A stretch of DNA of 64,000 nt from SOIA01 sp964346585 (GTDB taxonomy: Bacteria; Acidobacteriota; Aminicenantia; Aminicenantales; Aminicenantaceae), in NCBI GenBank assembly GCA_964346585.1, contig CAYFVQ010000069.1:1-64000 (forward strand). The letters run 5' to 3'. The number at the start of each line of letters is the position of its first letter. The first letter of the stretch is position 1. The notes below the pieces were generated by a model. It made no database searches and was not told the origin of the DNA. It worked only from the letters and a program-made list of their open reading frames with translations. The position numbers and the translations under genes were made by a program. This document shows positions 25,896 through 35,121 of this stretch, in pieces.

Positions 25896-26486
25896 CTACC
25901 AGCCAGATTCCTGTTTGATTTTTCTCATGTAAGGCTCATCGATGATCCTTTTCACTCCCAGAGAACAAAGTAAGGCAACGAGGAGTAAGACTTCTTGCCA
26001 GGGCTTTTTCAAAACCACAAACCAGAGAACAGGGATGCTGGCCATCCCGATGCTGACGGCCAGATGAAAATTCCGAAAAGGAAGGTAAATGATCCCGATG
26101 AGCAGTCCTGAAACAAGGATGATCAAGGGCTGCATTCCCAGAAGAAATCCCAAGGCAGCCGCCATCCCCTTTCCGCCTCTTCCTTTGAGAAACACGGGGA
26201 AGTTGTGTCCCAGGACAACACAAAATCCGCAGAGCCATATCCACCAGGGCGAAAGACCGAGGAGAACACCAATCCAGTAAGCACCATATCCTTTGGATAT
26301 GTCCAGGAGGCCGGCTAATATTCCGTACTTTTTTCCGACTAGATGCCAGGCGTTCCGTCCGCCGACATTCCCCTCTCCCTCAACGCGGATATCAATGCCT
26401 TTGACTTTCTTGGCAATTATGTAGGAAAAAGGAATCGATCCAAGAAGATACGTGAGAATACACCCTACACTGATCTGAACAACCAT
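25896..26486 (-). CDS. Divergent PlsY-family glycerol-3-phosphate acyltransferase paralogue
   Basis: Five-segment membrane protein (196 residues) recognisable as PlsY by the HNFPVFLKGRGGKGMAAALG block. Motif 1 has changed: GEGNVGGRN where canonical PlsY reads GSxNxGATN, and the C-terminal HRxNIxRLxxGxE motif present in the other copy (10448-11038) is absent. The function may therefore be altered, with another acceptor possible. First gene of a minus-strand run with a glycosyltransferase and znuACB. Confidence 0.8.
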   Translation of the reverse strand: MVVQISVGCILTYLLGSIPFSYIIAKKVKGIDIRVEGEGNVGGRNAWHLVGKKYGILAGLLDISKGYGAYWIGVLLGLSPWWIWLCGFCVVLGHNFPVFLKGRGGKGMAAALGFLLGMQPLIILVSGLLIGIIYLPFRNFHLAVSIGMASIPVLWFVVLKKPWQEVLLLVALLCSLGVKRIIDEPYMRKIKQESGW

Positions 26487-26557
26487 CCTCTTTTACTACA
26501 TCTTTATTACATAAGAATCAGGATGTCAACCATAAAAAGAATACGGGGAGTTCCCCA

Positions 26558-29134
26558 TTAATTAAATCGGATGATGATTTCTTTTCGAGAATAGGTCTCT
26601 CTTTGTCCTTTGAAGCTTATCTTTATCTTTTTATCAGATTTCTCTGTGTCTTCCACCTCGGCTTCACTCGCAGACGTCACCGACCTCGATGTGCTCAAAT
26701 TCAGAGAGTATTCTTTGCCTCCCAATCCTTCAATAAGGACTTTCAATTCATCATCCCTGTACTGGGTTCGAATAATTTTCAGCCCGGTTGTCTTATCCCC
26801 GACCTGCGGAAAATGGGGATGATAGTCCAGACAGATGACCTTTTCCGTTTCAATCTCAACATCTGTTTTTCCGGCCACCTCCAGACTGATAAGGCAGCGT
26901 ACTTCTCCTTTATTCTCTTCAGTGTTGAATTCTATCTCCTCGCCGTTAACTCTCACAGATTTCACCTGCGTTCCAAAGCCCAGAGAGGGCGAAAAATGCA
27001 AACGATAAGGTTCCCTGGCTTGAGGTTCGACTTGAAGAACCAATCGGCTCATGGAGCGTTGGAGATCAAAATGGAAAATATCCTCTCCGACTCGAAAATT
27101 CCTGGCTTCCACATTATCCCAGCTTCCCGGAAAGCTGGGCCTGAATTCAATTTCCCGATCTATGGCGTTCCCTTCCAAGCCAAAGAGTCCGCGCACCAGA
27201 CAGGTGATCACAGGCGAAGACGAAAATACCTGATGGGGAACTGATGTTTCGAGAGGTGTGAAAAATTCGCCTGAAAAAAGCTCATCACAATCCCCCAAGG
27301 CCCCAATAAAAGTGTTACGGGCCAGGCTCATAAGATGAGAGTATCCGGATAATGACCGGTCGTAGTTGTATTCGGCTAGACAGGCATAACCGGTGAGAAA
27401 GGGCCAGACAGTTCCGTAATTGTAGTTTTGCGGGTCATAATAAGAACTCTCGGGAGAAAGAGACCTGACTCCCCAATCTGTGCTCATCTCAGACGAGGCC
27501 AAAAGGTCCAGGACATAATCTGCGCGCTCAGGGGGAAGATGCCTAAAAAAGAGGGGCATGAACGGCCAGACTGTTGTTTCCATGAGCGGCTTGTCCTCAG
27601 TTGTGACGGCATGCGCATATCTCTTCTTTTCCTCCACCCAGAATTTCTCGCGCAGGGCTTTCACCGCTCTGTCAAAGGTTCTCCTGGCACTGTTCGAAAG
27701 AGCCTCATCTTTCATCAGGAGTGCAAGTTCTGAAAACACACGATGGGCTTCTGTCGACAATGCCGCAAGATAGATGTCTGACTTGGTGTTCTTCAGAAAG
27801 GCGCCAAGCTCCAGAGCGGCTAAACCCGCCACTGTATTTTCCATAATACCGTCTCCATCCGTATCCGCGTTCAACACATACTGATACGCTTTTCTAATCG
27901 AAGGCCAGGATTCTCTTATGAAGTTCATATCACCGGAGGATTTCAGATAATCATACAGGGAGACGATATAATAAGGAGACGTTTCCGCATGGTAATATCC
28001 GTAGGGGTACTCATCAAACCAGGGAATGAAACCTGCGCCCTGGGAAAGTTCATGCATGATCTTTCCGTCCTCCCGCTGGTTTTTTCGGATAAGGGCCAAC
28101 GCCTGTCGTGTCACATCGAATGAGCCGTAGCTGTTTATGGCCCAGGAATTGAAAAATGTATCGCCTCCGAAGTACCACGCGAAGCCAGGCCTTTCACTCC
28201 TTCCAGATATCCCATATCCAGCCACCAGCCCGCATCCCAATTGAGGATTGCAGACAAGGGCATCATTCACCGCCACTTTGGCCCACTGGAAGGCCTGGTC
28301 CAAAAGTGCATTCGGAGTCCGAATAGAGAGATTCTCGGAGAGCAATCTGTCCATATGACTGGACTTTTCTTTGTAAAGCTTCTCTAAATCATTGCCAAGG
28401 TGGGAATATCGATCATCAGCCCGCTTTCTTCCCGTGTGGCTGGCTGAGATAAAGATAGGAAAAAATGTCCGCTTCGCCGTTTCAGGCTCCACCTTGATTT
28501 TGATCTTCATGTCTCCCTCTGGGAGGGCGTGCGCGGGTCCCGAAGAGAACCGTTCTCCCTCCGGACTTCCCACAAGGGCCACATTCTTCCTCGTCCCCTC
28601 GGAAATGACAAAATATCTCTTCCCACTGTCCCAGTAGCTGTACTGTCCTCCAAGGCCTGCCGGCCACATAGGCTTCAAATCTGGCGTGAAGCTGGCCACT
28701 ACAGAAAGGGGCTTGATCGACTCCACAGAAAGAAGGATCACTGCACCCGCCTCTCTTAACGGTGTAAAGAAGACCTCTTCAACCTTAAAGGAGGAATGGA
28801 CATAGTGAATGATTGTCTGGTGGGGATAAACGTCAATCCTTTTCGCCGCGTCTTTTCCCTCAATAATCTCATTCTCATCCTCGATCAGAAAATAAAGCTG
28901 GAAGTTGTGAAGGACTTTGTAAGGATAGATCCAGATCTCCGCATTTCCGTTCTCTCTACCCAGAACCGCGCTTTTCTGGCCCAGAACATCAAAATAGCTA
29001 TGGGGCTGGACAGCACGGCTCAAACGAAGATCTCCACCTCTCAGGTCGAATTTCTCAAGAGATGATTGTTCATTCCCGAAAGAAGGATACCAAAGAAAAC
29101 AGACAACCCAAAGAATGAGTGCGATCCTTTTCAT
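26558..29134 (-). CDS. Secreted six-hairpin glycosidase, amylo-alpha-1,6-glucosidase/GH63-like
   Basis: 858-residue exported protein (signal MKRIALILWVVCFLWYPSFG). An N-terminal beta-sandwich (about 25-270) precedes an (alpha/alpha)6 barrel (about 280-700) with FAWYFGGDTFFNSWAI, QGAGFIPWFDEYPYGYYHAETSPYY, DTDGDGIMENT and YNYGTVWPFLTGYA, which resemble glycogen-debranching C-domains and GH63-type enzymes; a C-terminal beta domain follows. The Asp in GGDTFF and an acid in the later barrel are candidate catalytic residues. Substrate not determinable. Starts on the ATGA overlap with galK, so sugar release outside the cell and phosphorylation inside may be linked. Confidence 0.8.
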   Translation of the reverse strand: MKRIALILWVVCFLWYPSFGNEQSSLEKFDLRGGDLRLSRAVQPHSYFDVLGQKSAVLGRENGNAEIWIYPYKVLHNFQLYFLIEDENEIIEGKDAAKRIDVYPHQTIIHYVHSSFKVEEVFFTPLREAGAVILLSVESIKPLSVVASFTPDLKPMWPAGLGGQYSYWDSGKRYFVISEGTRKNVALVGSPEGERFSSGPAHALPEGDMKIKIKVEPETAKRTFFPIFISASHTGRKRADDRYSHLGNDLEKLYKEKSSHMDRLLSENLSIRTPNALLDQAFQWAKVAVNDALVCNPQLGCGLVAGYGISGRSERPGFAWYFGGDTFFNSWAINSYGSFDVTRQALALIRKNQREDGKIMHELSQGAGFIPWFDEYPYGYYHAETSPYYIVSLYDYLKSSGDMNFIRESWPSIRKAYQYVLNADTDGDGIMENTVAGLAALELGAFLKNTKSDIYLAALSTEAHRVFSELALLMKDEALSNSARRTFDRAVKALREKFWVEEKKRYAHAVTTEDKPLMETTVWPFMPLFFRHLPPERADYVLDLLASSEMSTDWGVRSLSPESSYYDPQNYNYGTVWPFLTGYACLAEYNYDRSLSGYSHLMSLARNTFIGALGDCDELFSGEFFTPLETSVPHQVFSSSPVITCLVRGLFGLEGNAIDREIEFRPSFPGSWDNVEARNFRVGEDIFHFDLQRSMSRLVLQVEPQAREPYRLHFSPSLGFGTQVKSVRVNGEEIEFNTEENKGEVRCLISLEVAGKTDVEIETEKVICLDYHPHFPQVGDKTTGLKIIRTQYRDDELKVLIEGLGGKEYSLNLSTSRSVTSASEAEVEDTEKSDKKIKISFKGQRETYSRKEIIIRFN

Positions 29135-30306
29135 GATTCTTTCTCCTCGTTCAGAAGATACGCCTGGGTTCCTTTTCCGACCTCTACCACGTAGAATGTC
29201 GGCTGAGGGAATCCTTTTTTCTCTGCATCTTCGAGAAGCTTCTCCTTGAATGCGGGGATCCCCTCTTTTTTAACAAGAGCGATTCCTGACCCTCCAAATC
29301 CGGCTCCGGTTAAACGGGCTCCAAAACAATCGGGGAATTCCTGTGCAACCTCATACAGAAGGTCAAGCTCAGGACAGGAGACTTCGTAATCGTCCCTCAG
29401 GCTCTCATGAGATTGGAAAATGAGATCCCCTAGCCGACTGAAATCATCTTTCTCTAGAGCCTGGACCGCGTCCTTCACTCTCTGGTTCTCACTGATGACG
29501 TGTCTGGCTCTTCTGAAAACCACATCATTCATCTCATTCTTCATCCCCTCGAGTTTTTCCAGTGTCGCTTCTTTATATTTCCTCACTCCAGATTTTTTCA
29601 AAACCTCCAAAGCCTGGGAAGACTCCTGCCGCCTCTTGTTATATTCTGAACTGGCCAGTTCCCGGCGGACTCCAGTCTCATAAACCACAATCCGGAGTCC
29701 CTCCTCTATCATGCGCAGCGGGAAGAGTTCATAATCCAGTGTCTCACAATCCAAAAACAGGGCCTTGCTTTCCTGTCCGAAAACAGAGATGAATTGATCC
29801 ATGATGCCGCATTGAACACCGACAAACTCGTTTTCTGCCTTGCGGGCGATCTTGACCATCTCCAGCGGTTCGATGTCGAGTTTGAATAGTGCGTGTAACC
29901 CATGAACAACACTCACCTCAAGAGCCGCCGATGAGCTCAAGCCGGCCTCTAAAGGAACATTTCCCCAGATGAGCCCGTTCACTCCTCGAAGCTCGAATCC
30001 CTTTTCCTCCAGCGCCCACAAAATTCCCTTAATATAGTTCACCCATCGGCCGTCTTCCGTGAACGAAATCTCGGATAAAGAGAACTCTTCCTTTTCTTTA
30101 AAATTCTCTGCCCAGATACTGACTTTGTCATCCATTCTTCTCGAGAGGAAAAAATAACTCCTCAAGTTCAGCGCCGCAGGCAGGACATAACCCAGGTTGT
30201 AATCCGTGTGTTCACCGATGATGTTTATCCGGCCAGGAGCGAACGAGAAGACTTCAGGAGGTGTACCGAAGACTCTTTCAAAGGCTTGGATTAAAGTGCG
30301 TTCCAT
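29131..30306 (-). CDS. galK: Galactokinase
   Basis: GHMP kinase making galactose-1-phosphate. GRINIIGEHTDYNLGYVLPAA is the galactokinase signature, GLSSSAALEVS the ATP-binding GHMP loop, CGIMDQF holds the catalytic Asp and LTGAGFGGSGIALV the C-terminal motif. 391 residues from the ATG at 30306; a GTG three codons earlier is possible and neither has a clear ribosome binding site. No galT or galE nearby. Confidence 0.94.
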   Translation of the reverse strand: MERTLIQAFERVFGTPPEVFSFAPGRINIIGEHTDYNLGYVLPAALNLRSYFFLSRRMDDKVSIWAENFKEKEEFSLSEISFTEDGRWVNYIKGILWALEEKGFELRGVNGLIWGNVPLEAGLSSSAALEVSVVHGLHALFKLDIEPLEMVKIARKAENEFVGVQCGIMDQFISVFGQESKALFLDCETLDYELFPLRMIEEGLRIVVYETGVRRELASSEYNKRRQESSQALEVLKKSGVRKYKEATLEKLEGMKNEMNDVVFRRARHVISENQRVKDAVQALEKDDFSRLGDLIFQSHESLRDDYEVSCPELDLLYEVAQEFPDCFGARLTGAGFGGSGIALVKKEGIPAFKEKLLEDAEKKGFPQPTFYVVEVGKGTQAYLLNEEKES

Positions 30307-30466
30307 ACGAAGCACATGAATTGTAAAGAAAACAAAAAAGAAAAGTCAAATGGAGCAACAACCTTAAGGCTAAATCATAATTTTCCTTGAATCCTACCTT
30401 TTTTTATGTCATTATTTCTCCTCATTTTTTGGGAAGATCATATCGCATCAAACTGGAGGTTTAATA

Positions 30467-31921
30467 ATGTCATCTACCTTCGAAGGATTTAAACCACCTC
30501 TCCTCTGGAAACATTTCGAACAAATCCTCAAAATCCCCCACTGCTCAGGGGACGAAAAAGCCATGGCTGATTACATCATATCAGTGGCGGAAAATTCGAA
30601 CCTGGAGTGGGAAAAGGATAAAGTCGGAAATGTAGTTGTCAGAAAAAAAGCAACGGCTGGGCATGAACAGGCCGAGGGCGTCATTCTTCAAGGTCACCTG
30701 GACATGGTCGGCGAAAAGAATTCTGATGTTGACCATGATTTTGCCAAGGACGAAATCCAGGCTGAAGTCAAGGGAGAATGGGTTCAAGCGAAAGGAACCA
30801 CTCTCGGAGCAGATAATGGAATCGGTGTGGCCGCTTCGCTGGCTGTCATGGAAGATTCCGCATTAACACATGGCCCTCTGGAGTTTCTCTTCACAGTGGA
30901 TGAAGAAACTGGTTTGACTGGAGCGACTAAAATTGAGACAGGTTTTCTCAAGGGAAAAAGACTCCTCAACCTAGACAGCGAAGACGAGGGGGAATTCACG
31001 ATCGGCTGTGCAGGTGGCGCAGATTCTGAAATCATATTATCCCTGAAAAGGAACACAGGCAGTCAAGGAGAACTTTTCCAGCTAAAACTTTTCGGTTTCA
31101 GGGGTGGACACTCAGGAATCGACATCAACCAGGGACGGGGAAACGCCGTTCAACTGCTTGCCCATATGCTCTTGCAAGCGATGAAGAGCTTCTCATTCGA
31201 GCTGACACGCATGGAAGGCGGGAACAAACGAAACGCCATTGCCAGGGAAGCATGGGCATACCTGTACATCGACCCTTCCCAGGAACAAAATCTTTCTTCA
31301 TTTTTCCAGGAAGCTTTCGAGAAAATTAAGCTCGAATACCAGCAAGTAGAGAAAGAGGCGAATTTCTCTTTTGAAAAATCTGATGGGGATAAAGAAGACC
31401 CGCTCACAGCCGAAACTCAAGAAGCCCTTATCAATCTCCTGACTGCTCTTCCCCATGGTGTGATCGCCATGCATCCTGAAATGGAAGGCCTTGTGGAAAC
31501 CTCTTCTAACCTGGCTATCATCCATACACATCAGGATAATGCGGAAATCATCTGCAGCAGCCGGAGCTCAGATGCCTCAGCCCTGAAGTCTACGCGAGCT
31601 ACGATTGCCACAGTGAGCCAAGACGCTGGAGCAGAAATCAACCAGCCTGAAGGCTACCCAGGCTGGACACCAAACCTTCAGTCCCCGCTTCTCAAAACTT
31701 TGAAAGAAGTTTACCAAAACATATTCCAGAAAGAGCCAGAAGTGGGCGCTGTTCATGCCGGTCTCGAGTGCGGAATCATCGGAGAAAAATTCCCTGGGAT
31801 GGACATGATTTCCTTTGGGCCCACCATCGAGCACCCTCATTCTCCCGAAGAAAGGGTTCATGTGGGCTCTGTTGAAAAATTCTGGATATTTTTGACCACA
31901 ACCCTCACCGAATTAGGATAA
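30467..31921 (+). CDS. pepD: Aminoacyl-histidine dipeptidase / cytosol non-specific dipeptidase
   Basis: M20 di-zinc dipeptidase, 484 residues. LQGHLDMVGEKN carries the first zinc His and Asp, LGADNGIGVAASL the bridging Asp, VDEETGLTGA the catalytic Glu, LDSEDEGE another ligand and FGPTIEHPHSPEE the last His. Full length for PepD. GGAGG is well placed before the ATG. Divergent from galK across a 160-base gap. Confidence 0.94.
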   Translation: MSSTFEGFKPPLLWKHFEQILKIPHCSGDEKAMADYIISVAENSNLEWEKDKVGNVVVRKKATAGHEQAEGVILQGHLDMVGEKNSDVDHDFAKDEIQAEVKGEWVQAKGTTLGADNGIGVAASLAVMEDSALTHGPLEFLFTVDEETGLTGATKIETGFLKGKRLLNLDSEDEGEFTIGCAGGADSEIILSLKRNTGSQGELFQLKLFGFRGGHSGIDINQGRGNAVQLLAHMLLQAMKSFSFELTRMEGGNKRNAIAREAWAYLYIDPSQEQNLSSFFQEAFEKIKLEYQQVEKEANFSFEKSDGDKEDPLTAETQEALINLLTALPHGVIAMHPEMEGLVETSSNLAIIHTHQDNAEIICSSRSSDASALKSTRATIATVSQDAGAEINQPEGYPGWTPNLQSPLLKTLKEVYQNIFQKEPEVGAVHAGLECGIIGEKFPGMDMISFGPTIEHPHSPEERVHVGSVEKFWIFLTTTLTELG

Positions 31922-31940
31922 AAATAAAAAACAAAAGACT

Positions 31941-32067
31941 GGGGTCAGACCTTAGTAACTTCAGTAATTTGCAGTCAATAGAATTATATAAATCCTTCAG
32001 GGATGTAAATGGCTGAGGTTGCTAAGGTCTGACTCGGGATTTACTGAAGTTACTAAGGTCTGACCCC
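31941..32067. repeat. Inverted repeat, family B (GGGGTCAGACC type), copy 2, between convergent genes
   Basis: Ends at 31941-31970 and 32039-32067 are inverted copies of the family B unit, around a centre that itself contains a second partial unit (AAGGTCTGACTC near 32020). It separates the converging pepD and COQ7-like genes and is followed by T-runs on the plus strand. Confidence 0.85.
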
Positions 32068-32074
32068 AATTTTT

Positions 32075-32587
32075 TTATTTGAGGAATGATTTCCAGCGCT
32101 CGATGTGGCCGAATTCATCAGCCTGGTCTTTTTCAACGATCTTTCTCGTCTCCTCGTCCCACTCAATATCCTTGAGAAGTTCATCGTAATGGTGGACAGC
32201 CTTCGTTTCAACCCAGATACCTGTCTTGAGGATGGCTTTCTGGCCCATCAGCCGGGAAAAAATGCCGAAAATGAATCCCACAATCCAGTACACAACCCTG
32301 ATCTTGCTCGGTTTGAATCCGTATTCAAAAAGCTTGGACTGAAAATCCTGAAGATGTGTCATCTCATTATTCATGGCCGCGATAATCTGAAGGTTCAGTT
32401 CATTCGTCTTCTTGCCGATCTGGAACTTGTAGATATTGACAGCCATGGTTTCCAGGGTATGCAGGGTTCTCAGTCCTCTCCTGATGGCTTTTAACCTCTC
32501 CGGGGCCATTTCTTTCCCCCTGAACTTGAAATCTGAGAGGCGCATTTCAGTACGGATGATCGAGATATCAAATTTCTTTTTTTTCAT
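32075..32587 (-). CDS. Ferritin-like diiron protein, COQ7/demethoxyubiquinone hydroxylase-like
   Basis: 170-residue four-helix diiron protein. Iron ligands expected in COQ7 are all visible: Glu46 (TLETMAVN), Glu75 and His78 (NNEMTHLQ), Glu127 (WVETKAVHHY), Glu158 and His161 (ADEFGHIERW). In ubiquinone-making organisms this family hydroxylates the quinone ring; a quinone hydroxylase or other diiron oxygenase is inferred here as no other ubiquinone gene is nearby. Confidence 0.8.
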   Translation of the reverse strand: MKKKKFDISIIRTEMRLSDFKFRGKEMAPERLKAIRRGLRTLHTLETMAVNIYKFQIGKKTNELNLQIIAAMNNEMTHLQDFQSKLFEYGFKPSKIRVVYWIVGFIFGIFSRLMGQKAILKTGIWVETKAVHHYDELLKDIEWDEETRKIVEKDQADEFGHIERWKSFLK

Positions 32588-32691
32588 CAGCTATTCGGGT
32601 TTGGGCTTGACATGAGATATTTTTCAGAAATCCAATTCTAACTGTTCATAAGAGGAATGTCTAATGTCGAATTCCAATCGCATAAAACTCC

Positions 32692-33450
32692 TTAAACCCA
32701 GCCCAGCTCGCTGAATTGAGGAAAGCCTGACTGAGATATTCCCCAGCCCAAAAAAAGAAGTATGGATATCAAATAGGCGCCCATAAAAAAAAGAAGAATG
32801 GGATTCCGGCTATTTTCTCTCTTCCTTCTCCTATACAGAATAAGAGAAAAAAGAAAACCCAGGATGGCGGCGGGAAAGGCAAAAATCACTGTTTGCCCTT
32901 CGATCGCTTCCAAGGTATAAGTGAACCCATACAGAAAGGCTCCAGCAGAAAGAAGGACCATACTCTTCTGGAAGAGAGGCTGGAAGGAAAGCCTCCAGGC
33001 CAAAAGAATCAAGCCGAAAGAGATTAGATAAAGGCCAATGATCCAGATAAAATGGCTGATGACCTCATCGAAAAGATAAGTGGCCTTAAACACATTCGTC
33101 CCTTCCATCCCTTTAAGCAACCTGGCAATGGAATTCGCCGCGAGATGCAGACCATGGCCCTCCACATAGGAGAGAAAGCCAACGGCCAGAACAATTTTCG
33201 CCGTCCTGTTTAAAGAACGAGTATTGGATTTCTGACTAGGGGAAGACTGTGAAATTCTATTCAGACGGGAATAGAGCCCATAGGCAAAGGGAATGACTGC
33301 AAAAGGAGTGAGAAAATCAAGCGTATCCCCCCAACTCAAAGGCCAAAGAAAAAACCGGGTCAGGAATGGGGGGAGAAGCTGGAAAAAAGCCAGAGAAATC
33401 CCAAAGAAAAAAAGCCATAAACAGAGATTATCGCTCTGGTTGCGCATCAC
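32692..33450 (-). CDS. Uncharacterised seven-span membrane protein
   Basis: 252 residues with about seven hydrophobic spans separated by short loops; a basic loop near 68-78 follows the second span. Histidines in EGHGLHLAAN and DEVISHFIW face the middle spans and could bind metal or a substrate, but I do not recognise the family. It lies between the diiron protein and the outer-membrane barrel gene, all on the minus strand, and ends 104 bases before the diiron gene. Confidence 0.7.
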   Translation of the reverse strand: MMRNQSDNLCLWLFFFGISLAFFQLLPPFLTRFFLWPLSWGDTLDFLTPFAVIPFAYGLYSRLNRISQSSPSQKSNTRSLNRTAKIVLAVGFLSYVEGHGLHLAANSIARLLKGMEGTNVFKATYLFDEVISHFIWIIGLYLISFGLILLAWRLSFQPLFQKSMVLLSAGAFLYGFTYTLEAIEGQTVIFAFPAAILGFLFSLILYRRRKRENSRNPILLFFMGAYLISILLFLGWGISQSGFPQFSELGWV

Positions 33451-33458
33451 ATTCTATT

Positions 33459-34583
33459 TTAAAAGACATGATTAAAATTGAAATAGATTCCCACATCTTC
33501 ATCACTGAAACCCATGTCAAACCTGACGACAAAGTTCCGTAAATAATACCTCAATCCCCAACCGACATCAACAGCCACATTATCCAGCGCGATCCTGGAC
33601 CAGGAAGGCCAGACTAAGCCTCCATCCAGAAAAATATTTCCGCCCAACTTCTTCCAGAGCGGGAAACGGTACTCTGCGTTGATGAGGAACTTTCCTTTGT
33701 CGTTAAAACGGTTCAGCTGATAGCCTCTCATCGCGTCCATCTCTGCCCCTCCACCGAGAGAAGACAACTCAAAAAGAGGAATCTCTTCTCCTGAGATCTT
33801 TTGTATCAATGTCCGAAAAGCCAGGACATCATTCTGTCCGAAGAGGAGAGTGTACTTCCTGAAATCCAGAGTCAAACGATGGAAACTGGCATTTTTGTTT
33901 GCCAAGAGTTTCGATGCCACATCATTCTGGAAGATCAGACGAAATCCCTTTTTGGGGTGAATCTGGCTGTCTGAGGTGTCATAGCGGAAAACCAAAGAGG
34001 CAAAAGGAGAAAACTGTTCCCCGACTGCTTCCAGAGTGTCCGAAAAAGGCCGATCTCTCTCGATATCAAAATAAAAGACATTCTTGAGGGAATAGAATAA
34101 TTCAACCACAAAGCGTTTAGAGAAACCTCTCCCCAATTTCAACTGCAGCTCTTTTTTCTCGTTTGTAAACTCGGTCTGATCTTCTTCTCTTGAGTCAGCT
34201 CCCGTACCGTAAAAATAATATTTTAAGTATTTACTGTACTCGGCCTTGAGGTCAAATGAGAAAGGATACGTCTTCCCTTGACGAATTTCAGTATCAGGAA
34301 TGGAAAAATTGAATATATACGTCCTCTCTCCCTTAGTGGAATTAAAAATAAAGAAGTCAAAAGATTCATTCTTCGAGAAATAATTGACAAATTTGGCTTT
34401 GGCTCCATACCCAAATCCGACATCTGTGTCAAACATGATGATGGGGAATACATTCATGGACTTTTTTGTATCCTTCGAATCTTTATCTTCTTCAGCCGCA
34501 AGATATCCGGTGACCAGGCTGAAGAAAACGAAAAATAATAAAAAAAACAGGTTCCGCTTACGATTCTTCATCGTATTCCCCAT
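33459..34583 (-). CDS. BamA/D15-type outer-membrane beta-barrel protein without POTRA domains
   Basis: 374-residue exported protein (signal RNLFFLLFFVFFSLVTGYLAA) made almost entirely of alternating beta-strands and ending in FNFNHVF, an aromatic-ended C-terminal strand. SSLGGGAEMDAMRGYQLNRFNDKG carries the LRGY-like motif of Omp85 lid loops and FLDGGLVWP a conserved barrel turn. No POTRA repeats precede the barrel, so it is a short Omp85/D15 relative, perhaps a translocated or transport pore rather than the assembly factor. It starts nine bases after the membrane gene at 32692-33450 on the coordinate axis, likely upstream of it in one transcript. Confidence 0.8.
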   Translation of the reverse strand: MGNTMKNRKRNLFFLLFFVFFSLVTGYLAAEEDKDSKDTKKSMNVFPIIMFDTDVGFGYGAKAKFVNYFSKNESFDFFIFNSTKGERTYIFNFSIPDTEIRQGKTYPFSFDLKAEYSKYLKYYFYGTGADSREEDQTEFTNEKKELQLKLGRGFSKRFVVELFYSLKNVFYFDIERDRPFSDTLEAVGEQFSPFASLVFRYDTSDSQIHPKKGFRLIFQNDVASKLLANKNASFHRLTLDFRKYTLLFGQNDVLAFRTLIQKISGEEIPLFELSSLGGGAEMDAMRGYQLNRFNDKGKFLINAEYRFPLWKKLGGNIFLDGGLVWPSWSRIALDNVAVDVGWGLRYYLRNFVVRFDMGFSDEDVGIYFNFNHVF

Positions 34584-34614
34584 TTCATCCTGTTCAGATG
34601 GTGAGAAAGCTGTT

Positions 34615-35046
34615 CTATGGCATATCTTCTCTGTATTTCCAGACTGTTAGGACGAGAAAAACGCCAACACCCAAACACATCAGGTTGATAAAAAGATTCA
34701 GCGCCGCTTCTGCCAATCCAAGGCCATAAATGCCATGTCGAGTATTGAAGGAGATATCCAGCAGACCCAGGAAAATGAGTGACGCTCCTCCAATGAGGGA
34801 GAATAATCGGCCGTACGACTTTTTCCGCCACAACCCAATACTACCGATGATGAGAACGACGGAAAGATATGCATCTGGAACTGGAAAAGCAGATTCAAAA
34901 GCCAGGTATTTCTCTTGTAGACGGGGATCGCTTATTTGACCCCCATCAGCCAAAAAGAAATGCACCCAGAACAATACAATACCGACGACCAAGACCAATT
35001 CGAGCACTGCCGCAAGTATGAACTGTTTCCTCTGCCGGTTGTTCAT
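34615..35046 (-). CDS. Small four-span membrane protein of unknown function
   Basis: About 143 residues with four hydrophobic segments (LAAVLELVLVVGIVLFWVHF, the AYLSVVLIIGSIGLW region, LFSLIGGASLIFLGLLD, and a last near FINLMCLGVGVFLVLTVW) and a conserved-looking FNTRHGIYGL turn. Family not recognised. The ATG at 35046 is preferred because GGAGG directly abuts the upstream in-frame ATG at 35055 and would be too close for it. Confidence 0.65.
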   Translation of the reverse strand: MNNRQRKQFILAAVLELVLVVGIVLFWVHFFLADGGQISDPRLQEKYLAFESAFPVPDAYLSVVLIIGSIGLWRKKSYGRLFSLIGGASLIFLGLLDISFNTRHGIYGLGLAEAALNLFINLMCLGVGVFLVLTVWKYREDMP

Positions 35047-35121
35047 CCTCTTCATCCTCCGAGATAATTCAATAATCTGCCTGAATCTCAGTTGTCTTTA
35101 TCGGTTCTCTTCTAGATAGTG

